Shown here: one piece after another, positions 32,070-40,302 of the stretch | Position numbering within the stretch: position 1 is the stretch's first letter | Layout of the letters: every line of letters begins with the position of its first letter | From: Candidatus Saccharimonadota bacterium | Lineage (GTDB): Bacteria; Patescibacteriota; Saccharimonadia; Saccharimonadales; Saccharimonadaceae | Length of the DNA: 53,362 nucleotides | Reading direction: 5' to 3' | NCBI GenBank assembly: GCA_017556795.1 | Contig: JAFYLZ010000003.1 | Location: 1 to 53,362, forward strand | Translations under genes and position numbers: made by a program | Notes under the pieces: model-generated | The model's database searches: none | Told to the model about the DNA's origin: nothing | Seen by the model: only the letters and a program-made list of their open reading frames with translations

Positions 32070-32810
32070 ATGTCAATGTCACCAGAAAGGAAAAGATTGG
32101 TATTTGGTGTAGCTTTGGTGATTATGCTCGCCATGCTCACATCGGTACTGGCCGTGGCTTGCCACGGATGTAACCATAAGAAGACAGAGACGACGCCTCC
32201 TACAACGTCCGACTCTGTGGTGCCGACGAATACTTCCGAACCCACAACCAGTGAGACGGAAAAACCGACCGACACACCTACACCGTCACCGACTCCGGTT
32301 CCGACGGATACGCCGACGCCTGTGCCGACTGACACTCCGACACCGGAGCCTACGCCGACGCCTGTGCCGACTGACACTCCGACACCGGAGCCTACGCCGA
32401 CCAAAGCACCGAAGCCGACTAAAGCTCCGACGGAGCCGACTTCGAAGCCGACCGATCCACCACCACCGGAGACAACTCCGGAGCCACCGGTCACTACGCC
32501 TGAGCCACCACCGGAGACAACTCCGGCCCCCAGTCGAGATTACGACGCTGAGTACGATGCGGGATATAATCGCATGGTAGAGCTCGGATATATTCCAATG
32601 ACTGGAGTAAGGAGCGAACACAAGTTCGAATTCTGCAACACCAATTTTACCTACAAAGGTAAAGTATGGCTCTCTGATAGTGGTAAATGGGTAGTAAAGT
32701 ATTCTGCAACCGACGCCAATGATCCTGGGTCCACATACAACTACAGTAAATCTGGAACAGACTTGGTCGCGTTGATCAATGGAATTGACCATTCCTGGAG
32801 AGACTATTAA
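32070..32810 (+). CDS. Exported protein with long Pro/Thr-rich stalk
   Basis: The 246-aa product has a hydrophobic signal (about 10-30) ending in TSVLAVAC, a possible but weak lipobox. A Pro/Thr repeat stalk follows (about 42-155: TPTPVPTDTPTPEPTP) and then a 90-residue C-terminal domain (DYDAEYDAGYNRMVELGY..., unrecognised). The stalk DNA contains a perfect 42-bp tandem duplication (32312-32353 and 32354-32395). Proline codons are largely CCG/CCT, unlike neighbouring genes that favour CCA, and the gene has a full promoter and long leader. This suggests a separate origin. Confidence 0.82.
   Translation: MSMSPERKRLVFGVALVIMLAMLTSVLAVACHGCNHKKTETTPPTTSDSVVPTNTSEPTTSETEKPTDTPTPSPTPVPTDTPTPVPTDTPTPEPTPTPVPTDTPTPEPTPTKAPKPTKAPTEPTSKPTDPPPPETTPEPPVTTPEPPPETTPAPSRDYDAEYDAGYNRMVELGYIPMTGVRSEHKFEFCNTNFTYKGKVWLSDSGKWVVKYSATDANDPGSTYNYSKSGTDLVALINGIDHSWRDY
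32312..32395 (+). repeat. 42-bp tandem duplication in the stalk
   Basis: Two identical 42-bp units encode a 14-residue Pro/Thr block twice. Such repeats can expand or contract and change stalk length. Confidence 0.88.
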
Positions 32811-32826
32811 GAAGGTGACAAAAACG

Positions 32827-32856
32827 AAAAACGCCGTTATGACAACGGCGTTTTTT
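32827..32856 (+). terminator. Intrinsic terminator
   Basis: AAAAACGCCGTT, loop ATGAC, then AACGGCGTTTTTT: a 7-bp GC-rich core with A/T extension. Confidence 0.92.
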
Positions 32857-32868
32857 ATGTTTTTATGA

Positions 32869-32874
32869 TACAAT
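32869..32874 (+). promoter_or_regulatory. -10 box of the 969-aa protein gene
   Basis: TACAAT (in ATGATACAATATC), 6 nt before the ATG at 32881. Leaderless start predicted. Confidence 0.6.
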
Positions 32875-32880
32875 ATCAAT

Positions 32881-35790
32881 ATGAAGCGTAAGCTTTTTCT
32901 AATCTTTATTCTTGGGCTGTTGGCTTACCAGTTTTTTGATACTGAACCAACGATAGCGGCTACAGACCAATGTCTCAAAGACGCAGTGCACGGGTTTGAT
33001 ATGGACCCAGAAGAAATTAAAAGCGAGATGCCAACCATTGAAAAAGCCTGTGACGTTTGTCACGAAACTTTTGGTGGAGCGTTGTGGATTAATGGCTACG
33101 CAGGCAACACTCCGGATGAGGTCGGCATGTATTCTTCAACATCAGAGATTGTAGTAGATGGGGACTCAAGTGCCACCGCTACGCTTTATCTGCATGGCCA
33201 AATATACGCTTGCGGCCTCAACATTGACGCTAATAATTCTGGTGATTATGATGCCCACTACATTTATATAACTAAGAACCCACATAGCGGGGCAAGCGCG
33301 TCCACTCTTCAAGCCGACGTGGTTGGATATGTTGATAATCAGAGCTCCTTGGGTAGTGCTGAAGCCTCCGTTGACCGTGTTCTAGAAAGCGTCACTAGCG
33401 GCATGGCCAATAGATGGACGAAGCCAAAAACAGCACAGCCGATAGTGATTAACCTGCAAAAATACAAAGAGGTAGCCGACCTTGGTCCTGCCTACAGAAG
33501 AACGATAAACGGCAAAATGTATGTTTTTGAACAGTGGGAACACACGGTCAACGTCTACCGCTGTCCTGTATCAACAACGAATATTGCCAGTGATGGGTGT
33601 TGGAGCGACGAATCACAAATCAATTTGACCATCAGAAAAGAAATTCCACCTACCACCTGTTCAGGGAAACACCAGAACGACTCAGACTATTCGCAATCCG
33701 CAACCATCCCGAGCTGGTTCCTTGATAACAACGTCACCACCTATTCGTACAACAAATGTTCCGGTACTAGTATCCTCGGTACCAGACTCCGCGTAAACAA
33801 CTCCACGAAAGCCGTTAGGCGTTCAACCGGCACCAACGAAGGAGCGGATACGATTTATGTCAAACCGGGCGATCAGGTCGCCTTCGACCATATGTTCCTC
33901 TCTGCCGCCCAGCCAGTCACTAAGACAATTATCGACGAAGGCTATACCAGCGTTTGGACCGGCAGGCCGGCCAGCAATTGGGAGAATTACCATCACATTA
34001 CCGCCAGCGTCAAAAGCGGTAGCGATACAGCCGGTTCATATAGTTGGACCGACAGCAAGCCGATTGGTACCGCAGATAACTACACTCTCACCGTTAACTA
34101 TAATTTTGAACGCGGTCACACCAATGGGCCATCTGGTAGCGGCACTAGCTATACGGTCAATACCGGTAACCTTGTCACCATGACAAACGACGGCTCCAGA
34201 ACCAACCTTGGTAGCGCTACAATCGGCGACCTCAAAGTCGAGGGCGTTACTGGCGTTTCCGGTACTGTTTCGTCTGCTACTCTTAATGTTGTCGCTCCAT
34301 ACAACTTTGCCAACAAAGTCACCGTCAAATGGGCAGCCGCCGCCGACAGAGACAGCCGCGTGTTCGCTGGCGACGTTGTCTCGGGCATTGGTGGCACCTA
34401 TACGACCGAAGCAGTCAAGAACAGCAAAAACAACGAAACCTACGCCACCGTCTCGCCAGAGTCCAAACTCCGTCTTTATACTTATTATTCAAACAGCAAC
34501 GAAACCGGCACGACCATTGGCGGCAACTCCGTCGTCTCTAGCTTCGACTGTTCTAGTAGAGGCTGCGAAGAAGCCTATGCCGCAAACGATCAAAAGCTCA
34601 ATTCAAGCGAAAAAGCTAACGGCGATTCCGGCGATTTCCCGAGCCGCAGCATCCAAGTTGCCGACACCAACGCCGGCAGATGGCTTTGTGCCGTGGCTAC
34701 GGTCTACCCAGCCACTAGCGGCGACGGCGGCAATTATACAGATAAACAAGGCTCCCACACTTGGTATGTATCTCCATCCAAATGCGTGCAAATCGCCAAA
34801 AAACCAACGTTCCAAGTTTGGAACGGTAATCTTTACGCTAACGGCTCCGTCCAAACCAACGTATCGAAAAAGAGCGAAGTGTCTGGCCACAGCGAAATCA
34901 CTACCAGTGATCCACGCGCCTTTGGCTCATGGGTTGAGCACGGCCTCATCGTTCGCGGCACCAACAATGACCTCGCTTCCGGCGCCGTCTTTGGCTACCA
35001 AACCAATAGCAACACCAACCTTAGCAACAACCCGGGCGGCCACGCCGAGGGAACTGCTCCGGCTGTTTGCAAACGCTCACCACTCACTCTCGCTAATTCT
35101 AGCTGTGTCAACCATCCTGGCGTCACCACCAACGGTAATTCCGGCGTAGTTGTCACTGAAACGGTCAATTTTGACGATTATAAGAGCACGGCTGCGCAAG
35201 CCACTTCGCTTGCAACTAACACGAATATCGCTTTGTCGTCTAGCGACAAATACAAAGACGTCAGCGGCATTCGCTACTTCTACAACAGCTCCGCGGCCGG
35301 CAAACTTTACCTTAGCGCCGACACGATTCCAGCTGGCGCCAACTATGTCGTCTATAGCAAGGGCTCGGTCTACATCACCGGCAACCTCACCTACGAAAAC
35401 GACGACTATTCCGTCCCATCCGAAGTTCCACAGCTCATCATTATCACTGACGGCTCGATCTTTATCGACGGCAACGCCACCCAGGTTGATGCTTGGCTAG
35501 TAGCCAAAAGTACCGAAAGCGGCAAAGGCCTAATCAAGACTTGTTCAACGAGCGAAGGTGTCTCACAAAGCGAAGCAGAATGTTCTAAACAACTCCGCAT
35601 CAATGGCCCAATTATCGCCAAAAAGCTCGAGCTCACTCGTGTCTACGGTGCCGCCACCGGCAACAACTCTGCCACACCAGCCGAAATCATCAACCTCTCG
35701 CCAGCCACTTACGTCTTTAGCCAGTCCAAAGCCACCGATGGCGCCACGCTCCGCACGGTCTATTCCAAAGAAGTTGCCCCACGCTGGTAA
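32881..35790 (+). CDS. Large exported protein, possible pilus-associated adhesin
   Basis: The 969-aa product has a signal peptide (KLFLIFILGLLAYQFF, cut near PTIAA) and no C-terminal membrane anchor or sorting motif. The N-terminal third has several Cys pairs (CDVCHETFGG, YACGLNID, YRCPVS). The middle is Thr/Ser/Asn-rich with Ig-like beta character. The last ~200 residues (VVYSKGSVYITGNLTY, IIITDGSIFIDGNA, LRINGPIIAKKLEL) resemble the right-handed beta-helix seen in polymer-forming and PilX C-terminal domains. Because it follows the minor-pilin genes, a pilus-tip role is attractive but unproven. Confidence 0.85.
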   Translation: MKRKLFLIFILGLLAYQFFDTEPTIAATDQCLKDAVHGFDMDPEEIKSEMPTIEKACDVCHETFGGALWINGYAGNTPDEVGMYSSTSEIVVDGDSSATATLYLHGQIYACGLNIDANNSGDYDAHYIYITKNPHSGASASTLQADVVGYVDNQSSLGSAEASVDRVLESVTSGMANRWTKPKTAQPIVINLQKYKEVADLGPAYRRTINGKMYVFEQWEHTVNVYRCPVSTTNIASDGCWSDESQINLTIRKEIPPTTCSGKHQNDSDYSQSATIPSWFLDNNVTTYSYNKCSGTSILGTRLRVNNSTKAVRRSTGTNEGADTIYVKPGDQVAFDHMFLSAAQPVTKTIIDEGYTSVWTGRPASNWENYHHITASVKSGSDTAGSYSWTDSKPIGTADNYTLTVNYNFERGHTNGPSGSGTSYTVNTGNLVTMTNDGSRTNLGSATIGDLKVEGVTGVSGTVSSATLNVVAPYNFANKVTVKWAAAADRDSRVFAGDVVSGIGGTYTTEAVKNSKNNETYATVSPESKLRLYTYYSNSNETGTTIGGNSVVSSFDCSSRGCEEAYAANDQKLNSSEKANGDSGDFPSRSIQVADTNAGRWLCAVATVYPATSGDGGNYTDKQGSHTWYVSPSKCVQIAKKPTFQVWNGNLYANGSVQTNVSKKSEVSGHSEITTSDPRAFGSWVEHGLIVRGTNNDLASGAVFGYQTNSNTNLSNNPGGHAEGTAPAVCKRSPLTLANSSCVNHPGVTTNGNSGVVVTETVNFDDYKSTAAQATSLATNTNIALSSSDKYKDVSGIRYFYNSSAAGKLYLSADTIPAGANYVVYSKGSVYITGNLTYENDDYSVPSEVPQLIIITDGSIFIDGNATQVDAWLVAKSTESGKGLIKTCSTSEGVSQSEAECSKQLRINGPIIAKKLELTRVYGAATGNNSATPAEIINLSPATYVFSQSKATDGATLRTVYSKEVAPRW

Positions 35791-35795
35791 AACAG

Positions 35796-35823
35796 TTGCA
35801 TTTTCGAAAACATTTGTTATAAT
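35796..35823 (+). promoter_or_regulatory. Promoter of tRNA-fMet
   Basis: TTGCAT (35796-35801), a 16-nt spacer and TATAAT (35818-35823), ending 10 nt before the tRNA. Confidence 0.8.
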
Positions 35824-35833
35824 AAGAGCACGT

Positions 35834-35910
35834 CGTGGGGTAGAGCAGCCTGGTAGCTCGTTTGGCTCATAACCAAAAGGTCGCTGGTTCAAATCCAGCC
35901 CCCACAACCA
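35834..35910 (+). tRNA. Initiator tRNA-fMet (CAU), CCA encoded
   Basis: A 77-nt cloverleaf with anticodon CAT. The unpaired C1 x A72 at the acceptor end and the D arm AGAGCAGCCTGGTAGCTC mark it as the initiator. The anticodon stem is TTTGG / CCAAA, so only two of the usual three consecutive G-C pairs are kept: pair 29-41 is U-A. T arm GCTGGTTCAAATCCAGC. Confidence 0.95.
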
Positions 35911-35914
35911 AAAC

Positions 35915-35952
35915 TAGCACTAATTTACCCCCCTAAATTAGTGCTAATTTTG
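35915..35952. terminator. 13-bp perfect hairpin, bidirectional terminator
   Basis: TAGCACTAATTTA (35915-35927), loop CCCCCC, then TAAATTAGTGCTA (35934-35946), followed by ATTTTG and T's. It sits between the tRNA and the stop of the facing flavoprotein gene. The arms resemble CIRCE half sites by chance (TAGCACT) but do not match its layout. Confidence 0.75.
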
Positions 35953-35966
35953 TTTTTAAGACTAAA

Positions 35967-37343
35967 TTATTTCTTGCGGGTCATCATGCGGCGCGCGGCA
36001 ATTTGCACGGCTTCGCCAAAACTCATTACGGCATGTGGCATCGTTGCGAGCTCACCGAGGCTCACGCGGCTGCGCACGGCTAGCGCCAATTCGTGTGCGA
36101 GCAGCACTGCATTTGGTGCTACGATCACGGCGCCAATCAGGCGGTTCTCGCGGTTTGCAATCAATTTTACGAAGCCCTTAGTTTTGCAGAGGCTTTTCAT
36201 TGTTGAAGTTTCAGACAAATACACTAATTCCTTGCGATAATGTTTGTCGCGGCGGATTAAATCGTCTTCATTATAACCAACCACCGCAACGCCAGGGCAG
36301 GTCGAAACAACGCGAATTGCGCCGGTTGCGTCAAACGGCATCTTAGCGCGGTAAGCCAAGCTCGAAGCTAGGTAGCCACCCTGCATCGTAGCAAGATCGG
36401 TTGAGGACTCGCCACCAATACAATCGCCAATAGCGAAAATATTTTTGGCCGTAGTCTGGAAGAAACTGTTTGTGAGGATGCCGTTCTTTTTGTATTTCAC
36501 ATTGGCATTCTCAAGCCCAAGGTCAACCGCCGGTTCCGAACCGGTCGCGAGCACAATCGTATCGACGCGCACCATTTTTTCGTGGCCGTCCTTAGCAAAA
36601 ACTACGCGTTTGCTAACATTGTCTTTTTCGATTGCCACTACGCGGGCGTTGGTTAGAACAATCACACCAAGTTCGTTTTCGAAATATTCGCGCATCACTT
36701 TGCCAACTTCTTCATCCTCACGCGGGAGCAACCTAGACGAACGTTCGAGAAGAGCGGTCTTTACTCCGAGCTTAGCAAAGTATTCAGCAATTTCGCAACC
36801 AGTTGCACCGCCACCAACCACACAAACAGCCTTTGGCAAACGGCGGTTTTTGAGCGCGGTTTCCGGCGTCAAATAATTCACGTAGTCTACGCCGGTAATG
36901 TTGGCGGTATTCAAACTTGCGCCAGTTGCAATGATGAAATAACGAGATGAGTATTCGCGTTCGCCAATCGCGATCGTGTTTTCGTCGATGAAATTGGCCA
37001 TACCAAGAATGCAGGTCACGCCAGTTTTTTCGAGCTTTTCGTGCGCATCAAACACAGCGTTTCTAGTCAAATCTTCTTGGTGATTCACGGCCGTCGGGAA
37101 ATTGAAATGCAAACTCATGCCAGAAATTCCACAATCTGCCGAATGGGTCGCTTTGTAATAAGTATGAGCAAACTTCAGACTTGCTGCGCTTGGAATATCG
37201 CGTGCGCTGAGCGCGCCGCCGAGTACTCCGCCTTCTACGATGGCGATTTTCTTGTCGGTGAGGCGTGCCAAATTTAGAGCCGCGGTCATGCCGGCCGGGC
37301 CACTACCAATTACAATGTATTCAAAATCAAATTTCTTTCCCAT
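35967..37343 (-). CDS. Pyridine nucleotide-disulfide oxidoreductase family flavoprotein lacking redox cysteines
   Basis: The 458-aa product has the FAD-binding GSGPAGMTAALNLAR motif, the NAD(P)-binding VVGGGATGCEIAEYFAK motif, a second FAD motif (NIFAIGDCIGG) and the C-terminal dimer domain with MPHAVMSFGEA. In dihydrolipoamide or mercuric reductases, CxxxxC follows the first motif (GGTCLNVGCIPSK). Here the same place reads GGALSARDIPSAAS, with both cysteines gone. It cannot work as a standard disulfide reductase; NAD(P)H oxidase or quinone/soluble dehydrogenase activity is possible. Two small minus-strand genes lie upstream with almost no gap. Confidence 0.9.
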   Translation of the reverse strand: MGKKFDFEYIVIGSGPAGMTAALNLARLTDKKIAIVEGGVLGGALSARDIPSAASLKFAHTYYKATHSADCGISGMSLHFNFPTAVNHQEDLTRNAVFDAHEKLEKTGVTCILGMANFIDENTIAIGEREYSSRYFIIATGASLNTANITGVDYVNYLTPETALKNRRLPKAVCVVGGGATGCEIAEYFAKLGVKTALLERSSRLLPREDEEVGKVMREYFENELGVIVLTNARVVAIEKDNVSKRVVFAKDGHEKMVRVDTIVLATGSEPAVDLGLENANVKYKKNGILTNSFFQTTAKNIFAIGDCIGGESSTDLATMQGGYLASSLAYRAKMPFDATGAIRVVSTCPGVAVVGYNEDDLIRRDKHYRKELVYLSETSTMKSLCKTKGFVKLIANRENRLIGAVIVAPNAVLLAHELALAVRSRVSLGELATMPHAVMSFGEAVQIAARRMMTRKK

Positions 37344-37345
37344 CT

Positions 37346-37591
37346 CTAAATAATTTTATCACGGTTCTGGTAAACATAGGCCAAATCGGCGTTATATTTT
37401 TTCAGCTCCGCGACTACGGTCCTTTCCAAATCGCGTTTAGTAATTATTTTTTTCTTTTTCAACTTATTGCGCGTTGCACTTACGGTTTTTTCCACGAAAA
37501 TATTTGCCGCGCCAACCGGAATTCCAAGCGCTCTCGCCTCTGTTTTTAGGTCGCGGGTTAATAATTTTTCGTCAAAAGTAAAAGTCGTCAT
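37346..37591 (-). CDS. Small basic helical protein, 81 aa
   Basis: Unrecognised. The product is cytoplasmic and Lys/Arg-rich (RNKLKKKKIITKRDLE, VVAELKKYNADLAYVYQNRD). The C-terminal stretch recalls the end of ATP-cone domains, but the similarity is too weak to call. It overlaps the next upstream gene by 4 nt and ends 2 nt before the flavoprotein start, so the three minus-strand genes look like one operon. Confidence 0.75.
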   Translation of the reverse strand: MTTFTFDEKLLTRDLKTEARALGIPVGAANIFVEKTVSATRNKLKKKKIITKRDLERTVVAELKKYNADLAYVYQNRDKII

Positions 37592-38304
37592 GAGAAAATC
37601 CTAAAACTTACAATAAACACTGCGAGCAGCAAAAAGCTTGCGCTTAACATGATGCGATAAAACGTGCGATTTTTGATTTGTGCGCGATGAATTTCGGCAA
37701 GGTTTTTGCGCTTACGGTAAAATTGTCCGCGCATCGCAAAGGTCGAAGCCATCGACAAAATTACGAACGTAAAGAATAGTAATGGTTGATACAAAATATT
37801 GTCACTTTCAAAGTTGATAATCTCCAGAATCACCACAACATAAACCGGCAACGCAAAAATCAATTCAAAAATTCCCGCCGTCATGCCGAGCGCAAAAACA
37901 TCCGAAGGTTTTTTAGACGCGTTGCGTGCGCGGAGCGAAATATTCTTGGCCATCTTGCGCCCGAGGAAGAGCCTCGTGCCTTTGCCGCGGCGATAATAAA
38001 AGAAGAACAGGAAAAGACTGAACAGTGCCAAGATTCCGGCGATCACCCAGTAGAAAATATTGACATTGAGCAGGGGATTATCGAGCAGGAAATGATACAA
38101 AATAAAATAAATTAAGAATAAAATCACCATCGTCATCATCATGTGGCCGACGACGAAAAAGCCGCTTAATTTTAGTGTGTTATCGCGCGAGTTTTTAGCG
38201 GAAGCGTAATGATAGAAAATCGCAAAAATACTTGGCACGAGGCGGAGAAAACCGCAAGCGAAAAGCGCCAAAGTCAAAATTCCCAAAGAGGTCAAAACGC
38301 TCAT
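37588..38304 (-). CDS. Six-helix membrane protein, unknown
   Basis: The 238-aa product has about six membrane helices, with a conserved-looking Pro in the fifth (GMTAGIFELIFALPVYVVVILEI), a design shared with LysE/cytochrome-c-biogenesis-type transporters. The family is not certain. The start at 38304 is chosen because minus-strand TATAAT (38317-38312), with an extended TGC, lies 7 nt before it; an upstream ATG at 38391 would add a non-membrane tail. It overlaps the 81-aa gene by 4 nt. Export or redox transport linked to the flavoprotein is speculation. Confidence 0.78.
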   Translation of the reverse strand: MSVLTSLGILTLALFACGFLRLVPSIFAIFYHYASAKNSRDNTLKLSGFFVVGHMMMTMVILFLIYFILYHFLLDNPLLNVNIFYWVIAGILALFSLFLFFFYYRRGKGTRLFLGRKMAKNISLRARNASKKPSDVFALGMTAGIFELIFALPVYVVVILEIINFESDNILYQPLLFFTFVILSMASTFAMRGQFYRKRKNLAEIHRAQIKNRTFYRIMLSASFLLLAVFIVSFRIFS

Positions 38305-38311
38305 ACTTAAA

Positions 38312-38317
38312 ATTATA
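38312..38317 (-). promoter_or_regulatory. -10 box of the 38304 operon
   Basis: TATAAT on the minus strand with an extended TGC, 7 nt before the ATG. It would drive the membrane protein, the 81-aa protein and the flavoprotein. Confidence 0.7.
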
Positions 38318-38365
38318 GCACGTCGGGGGTTTACAAGCCAGGGCTCTTCTGCTAATAACGGCGCC

Positions 38366-39670
38366 ATGACAAATCCTGCGCTACCAATCATTTACATCAA
38401 AGCCGTCAATCCTGGCTATACGGTTGATGGTAAAACCAATGTCGGAGAAATGATTGAACTTGCTAGAAACGACGATTCCGACGCTCCAATTTCGCTCGCT
38501 GGTCTAACAATCGGCTACACCAACTCCAGCGGAAATTCGGTAGACCTCCTCGAATTTCCCGAAAACAGTTGGCTGACCGGCGAGGGCTTACTCCTTCATT
38601 ATTCCGGCAACGAAATGCCGGCGCACCTTTCGTATCTTAAGACCCTGGCTTTTAAGGCCGGGCCACTCACACTAACTTTAAATGGCGAGGTGATCGATTC
38701 GGTCTGCTGGACAGGGAAAGACGAGTGCGCTGAAGCATTTAGTAGTGTTCGTCCCACAGCGCTTGTTCGTAATGTCGAAGCGAACGTTTTTTCGCACCTA
38801 GAAAACTATGAGCCAAACTTCCACACGGATGACTACTACGAAGTCCCCGTACTGGACGAAACGCCGCCTCGCCAATGTGAGCGTCTAGAATTTTCCGAAA
38901 TTTTAAGCTACTACGAATCGTCGTCGAGCGAACAATTTATCGAAATTTTTAATCCCACGACCGAGCAAATTTTGTTGGACGGCTGCCAAATTAAATACAA
39001 AAATAATTTACTAAAACTAGAGGGAATTATCGGCGCCGAAAAATACCAGGCCATTTATCCGTCCGACTGGCATTTTACCAAAAACCCCACGACAGAGAAT
39101 CAAGTCGAATTAATCGATACCGATGGTTCCCTGGTCGACACCCTAATTTATCAAAATAATCAGAAAAAATCCGCCAGCCTGGCCAAATTCGGCGTAGACG
39201 AAAATGGGGAAGCAGTCTGGCGCCCGACCTACTCGCAGACTCCGGGCGATGAAAATGTTTACACCGAATTTCCGCCTTGTCCGGACGGCAAAATTTTGAA
39301 CGAGAACACGGGGAATTGTGTAAAAATTACCACACTTCCTGCTACCAAAACCTGTCCAGAAGGTTCATATTTAAATCCCGAGACCGGGCGTTGTAAAAAA
39401 TACGTCACCAAAGTCGAAACGACTTGTGCCGAAGGCTATTACAAAAACCCGCTCACGGGCCGCTGCAAGAAAATCGTCACAAACGACGGCGCATCCTTCC
39501 CTGTCGAACAGGGAGAAGAAATCCAGACCACCACAACCTTTACCGCGCTTTACGCGCTAATTGCGGTGATTTTAATTGGTGTAGCTTACGTAATTTTTCA
39601 GTTTAGGCGTCGTTTGAAACGGCTTTTTGGTAAAGTTTTTCAATCATTTCGGCGAAAACGGCGTCTCTAG
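38366..39670 (+). CDS. Lamin-tail-domain-like surface protein with C-terminal membrane helix
   Basis: The 434-aa product has two lamin-tail (LTD)-like domains (about 5-125, IYIKAVNPGYT...GEMIELAR; and about 168-300, LEFSEILSYYESSSSEQFIEIFNP). Three Cys-rich repeats follow (pattern CPEGSYLNPETGRCKK, about 306-375), then a membrane helix (about 394-412) and a very basic end. No signal peptide is found after the ATG, and no other in-frame start upstream gives one. The N-terminus may be damaged, or export may be signal-independent. The 3' end overlaps the facing kinase gene by 68 nt. Confidence 0.8.
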   Translation: MTNPALPIIYIKAVNPGYTVDGKTNVGEMIELARNDDSDAPISLAGLTIGYTNSSGNSVDLLEFPENSWLTGEGLLLHYSGNEMPAHLSYLKTLAFKAGPLTLTLNGEVIDSVCWTGKDECAEAFSSVRPTALVRNVEANVFSHLENYEPNFHTDDYYEVPVLDETPPRQCERLEFSEILSYYESSSSEQFIEIFNPTTEQILLDGCQIKYKNNLLKLEGIIGAEKYQAIYPSDWHFTKNPTTENQVELIDTDGSLVDTLIYQNNQKKSASLAKFGVDENGEAVWRPTYSQTPGDENVYTEFPPCPDGKILNENTGNCVKITTLPATKTCPEGSYLNPETGRCKKYVTKVETTCAEGYYKNPLTGRCKKIVTNDGASFPVEQGEEIQTTTTFTALYALIAVILIGVAYVIFQFRRRLKRLFGKVFQSFRRKRRL

Positions 39671-40226
39671 ATTGGTCGCCGTTGACATTGATCAGTAAAC
39701 CTTGCTCATTATAGAAATTCAAAACTGGCATAGTTTTGTTGCGGAATTCCTGAAGGCGGACGTTGAAGACTTCCTTGTCGCGGTCGTCGTTGCGGTCGCC
39801 ACGGTCGTTCAAAAGCTTAGCAGCGTCGAAACGTTTGATCACATCGGATTCGGAAACATTCAAAAGCACGACGGCCTTGATTGGATGTCCTGCTCCGGCG
39901 GCCACGCTAAGAACTTGGCGCTCCTCGCCGTACCAACGGCCGATCGAAGACAAAATTAGTGGATAATCGAAAAGATCCTTGCGTTCGAGATACGGCAAAA
40001 CCCATGCATAAAACAAATCGGTCGGTACGAGCTGGCCGGTAGAGGTTAGGCTCTGCTTAGTTTCCTGTTCCATAGCGCGGATAATCATGCCGCTAGATAA
40101 AAATTTCGCATTTAACGCCTCAGCCAGGCGGATACCCTGAGTATCTTTGCCGGACATTGGCAAACCAAAAACGTTAATTGACCCGGTACCGAGCCACTCT
40201 TTAATTTTTGCAAGCTTTTCTTCCAT
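39603..40226 (-). CDS. adk: Adenylate kinase-like nucleotide kinase
   Basis: Adenylate kinase interconverts ATP, AMP and ADP. The 207-aa product has the P-loop GLPMSGKDTQG (canonical GAPGAGKGTQ), the AMP-binding stretch FLSSGMIIRA, the VVLLNVSESDVIKRFDAA strand and the arginine-rich DRGDRNDDRDKE lid remnant; there is no zinc-binding lid insert. The start at 40226 is set by minus-strand TATAAT (40238-40233) 6 nt upstream. The substituted P-loop (Asp for Gly) makes the exact nucleotide preference uncertain. Confidence 0.85.
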   Translation of the reverse strand: MEEKLAKIKEWLGTGSINVFGLPMSGKDTQGIRLAEALNAKFLSSGMIIRAMEQETKQSLTSTGQLVPTDLFYAWVLPYLERKDLFDYPLILSSIGRWYGEERQVLSVAAGAGHPIKAVVLLNVSESDVIKRFDAAKLLNDRGDRNDDRDKEVFNVRLQEFRNKTMPVLNFYNEQGLLINVNGDQSRDAVFAEMIEKLYQKAVSNDA

Positions 40227-40232
40227 AACCAC

Positions 40233-40238
40233 ATTATA
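40233..40238 (-). promoter_or_regulatory. -10 box of the adk-like gene
   Basis: TATAAT with an extended TGC on the minus strand, 6 nt before the ATG. Leaderless start predicted. Confidence 0.7.
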
Positions 40239-40242
40239 GCAT

Positions 40243-40281
40243 AAAAATACCCCTGCACTTGAAAAGGTGAGCGCAGGGGTA
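40243..40281 (-). terminator. Intrinsic terminator of the 40638 gene
   Basis: On the minus strand, TACCCCTGC pairs with GCAGGGGTA (plus-strand arms 40248-40256 and 40273-40281) and is followed by TTTTTAT. Confidence 0.88.
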
Positions 40282-40302
40282 AGAAATGAGGACGAAGAAT
40301 TA

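Noticed and set aside
32312-32395. CRISPR-like repeats
   Set aside because: The repeats are contiguous, in frame and encode a Pro/Thr stalk; there are no spacers. No CRISPR array was seen anywhere in the window.
32042-32494. Antisense Gly/Val-rich reading frame
   Set aside because: It is the mirror of the Pro/Thr stalk codons of the 32070 gene and has no start signal of its own.
35915-35946. Possible third CIRCE
   Set aside because: The arms TAGCACTAATTTA/TAAATTAGTGCTA do not contain the TTAGCACTC-N9-GAGTGCTAA layout, and the site is behind a tRNA, facing the end of a gene; it fits a terminator.
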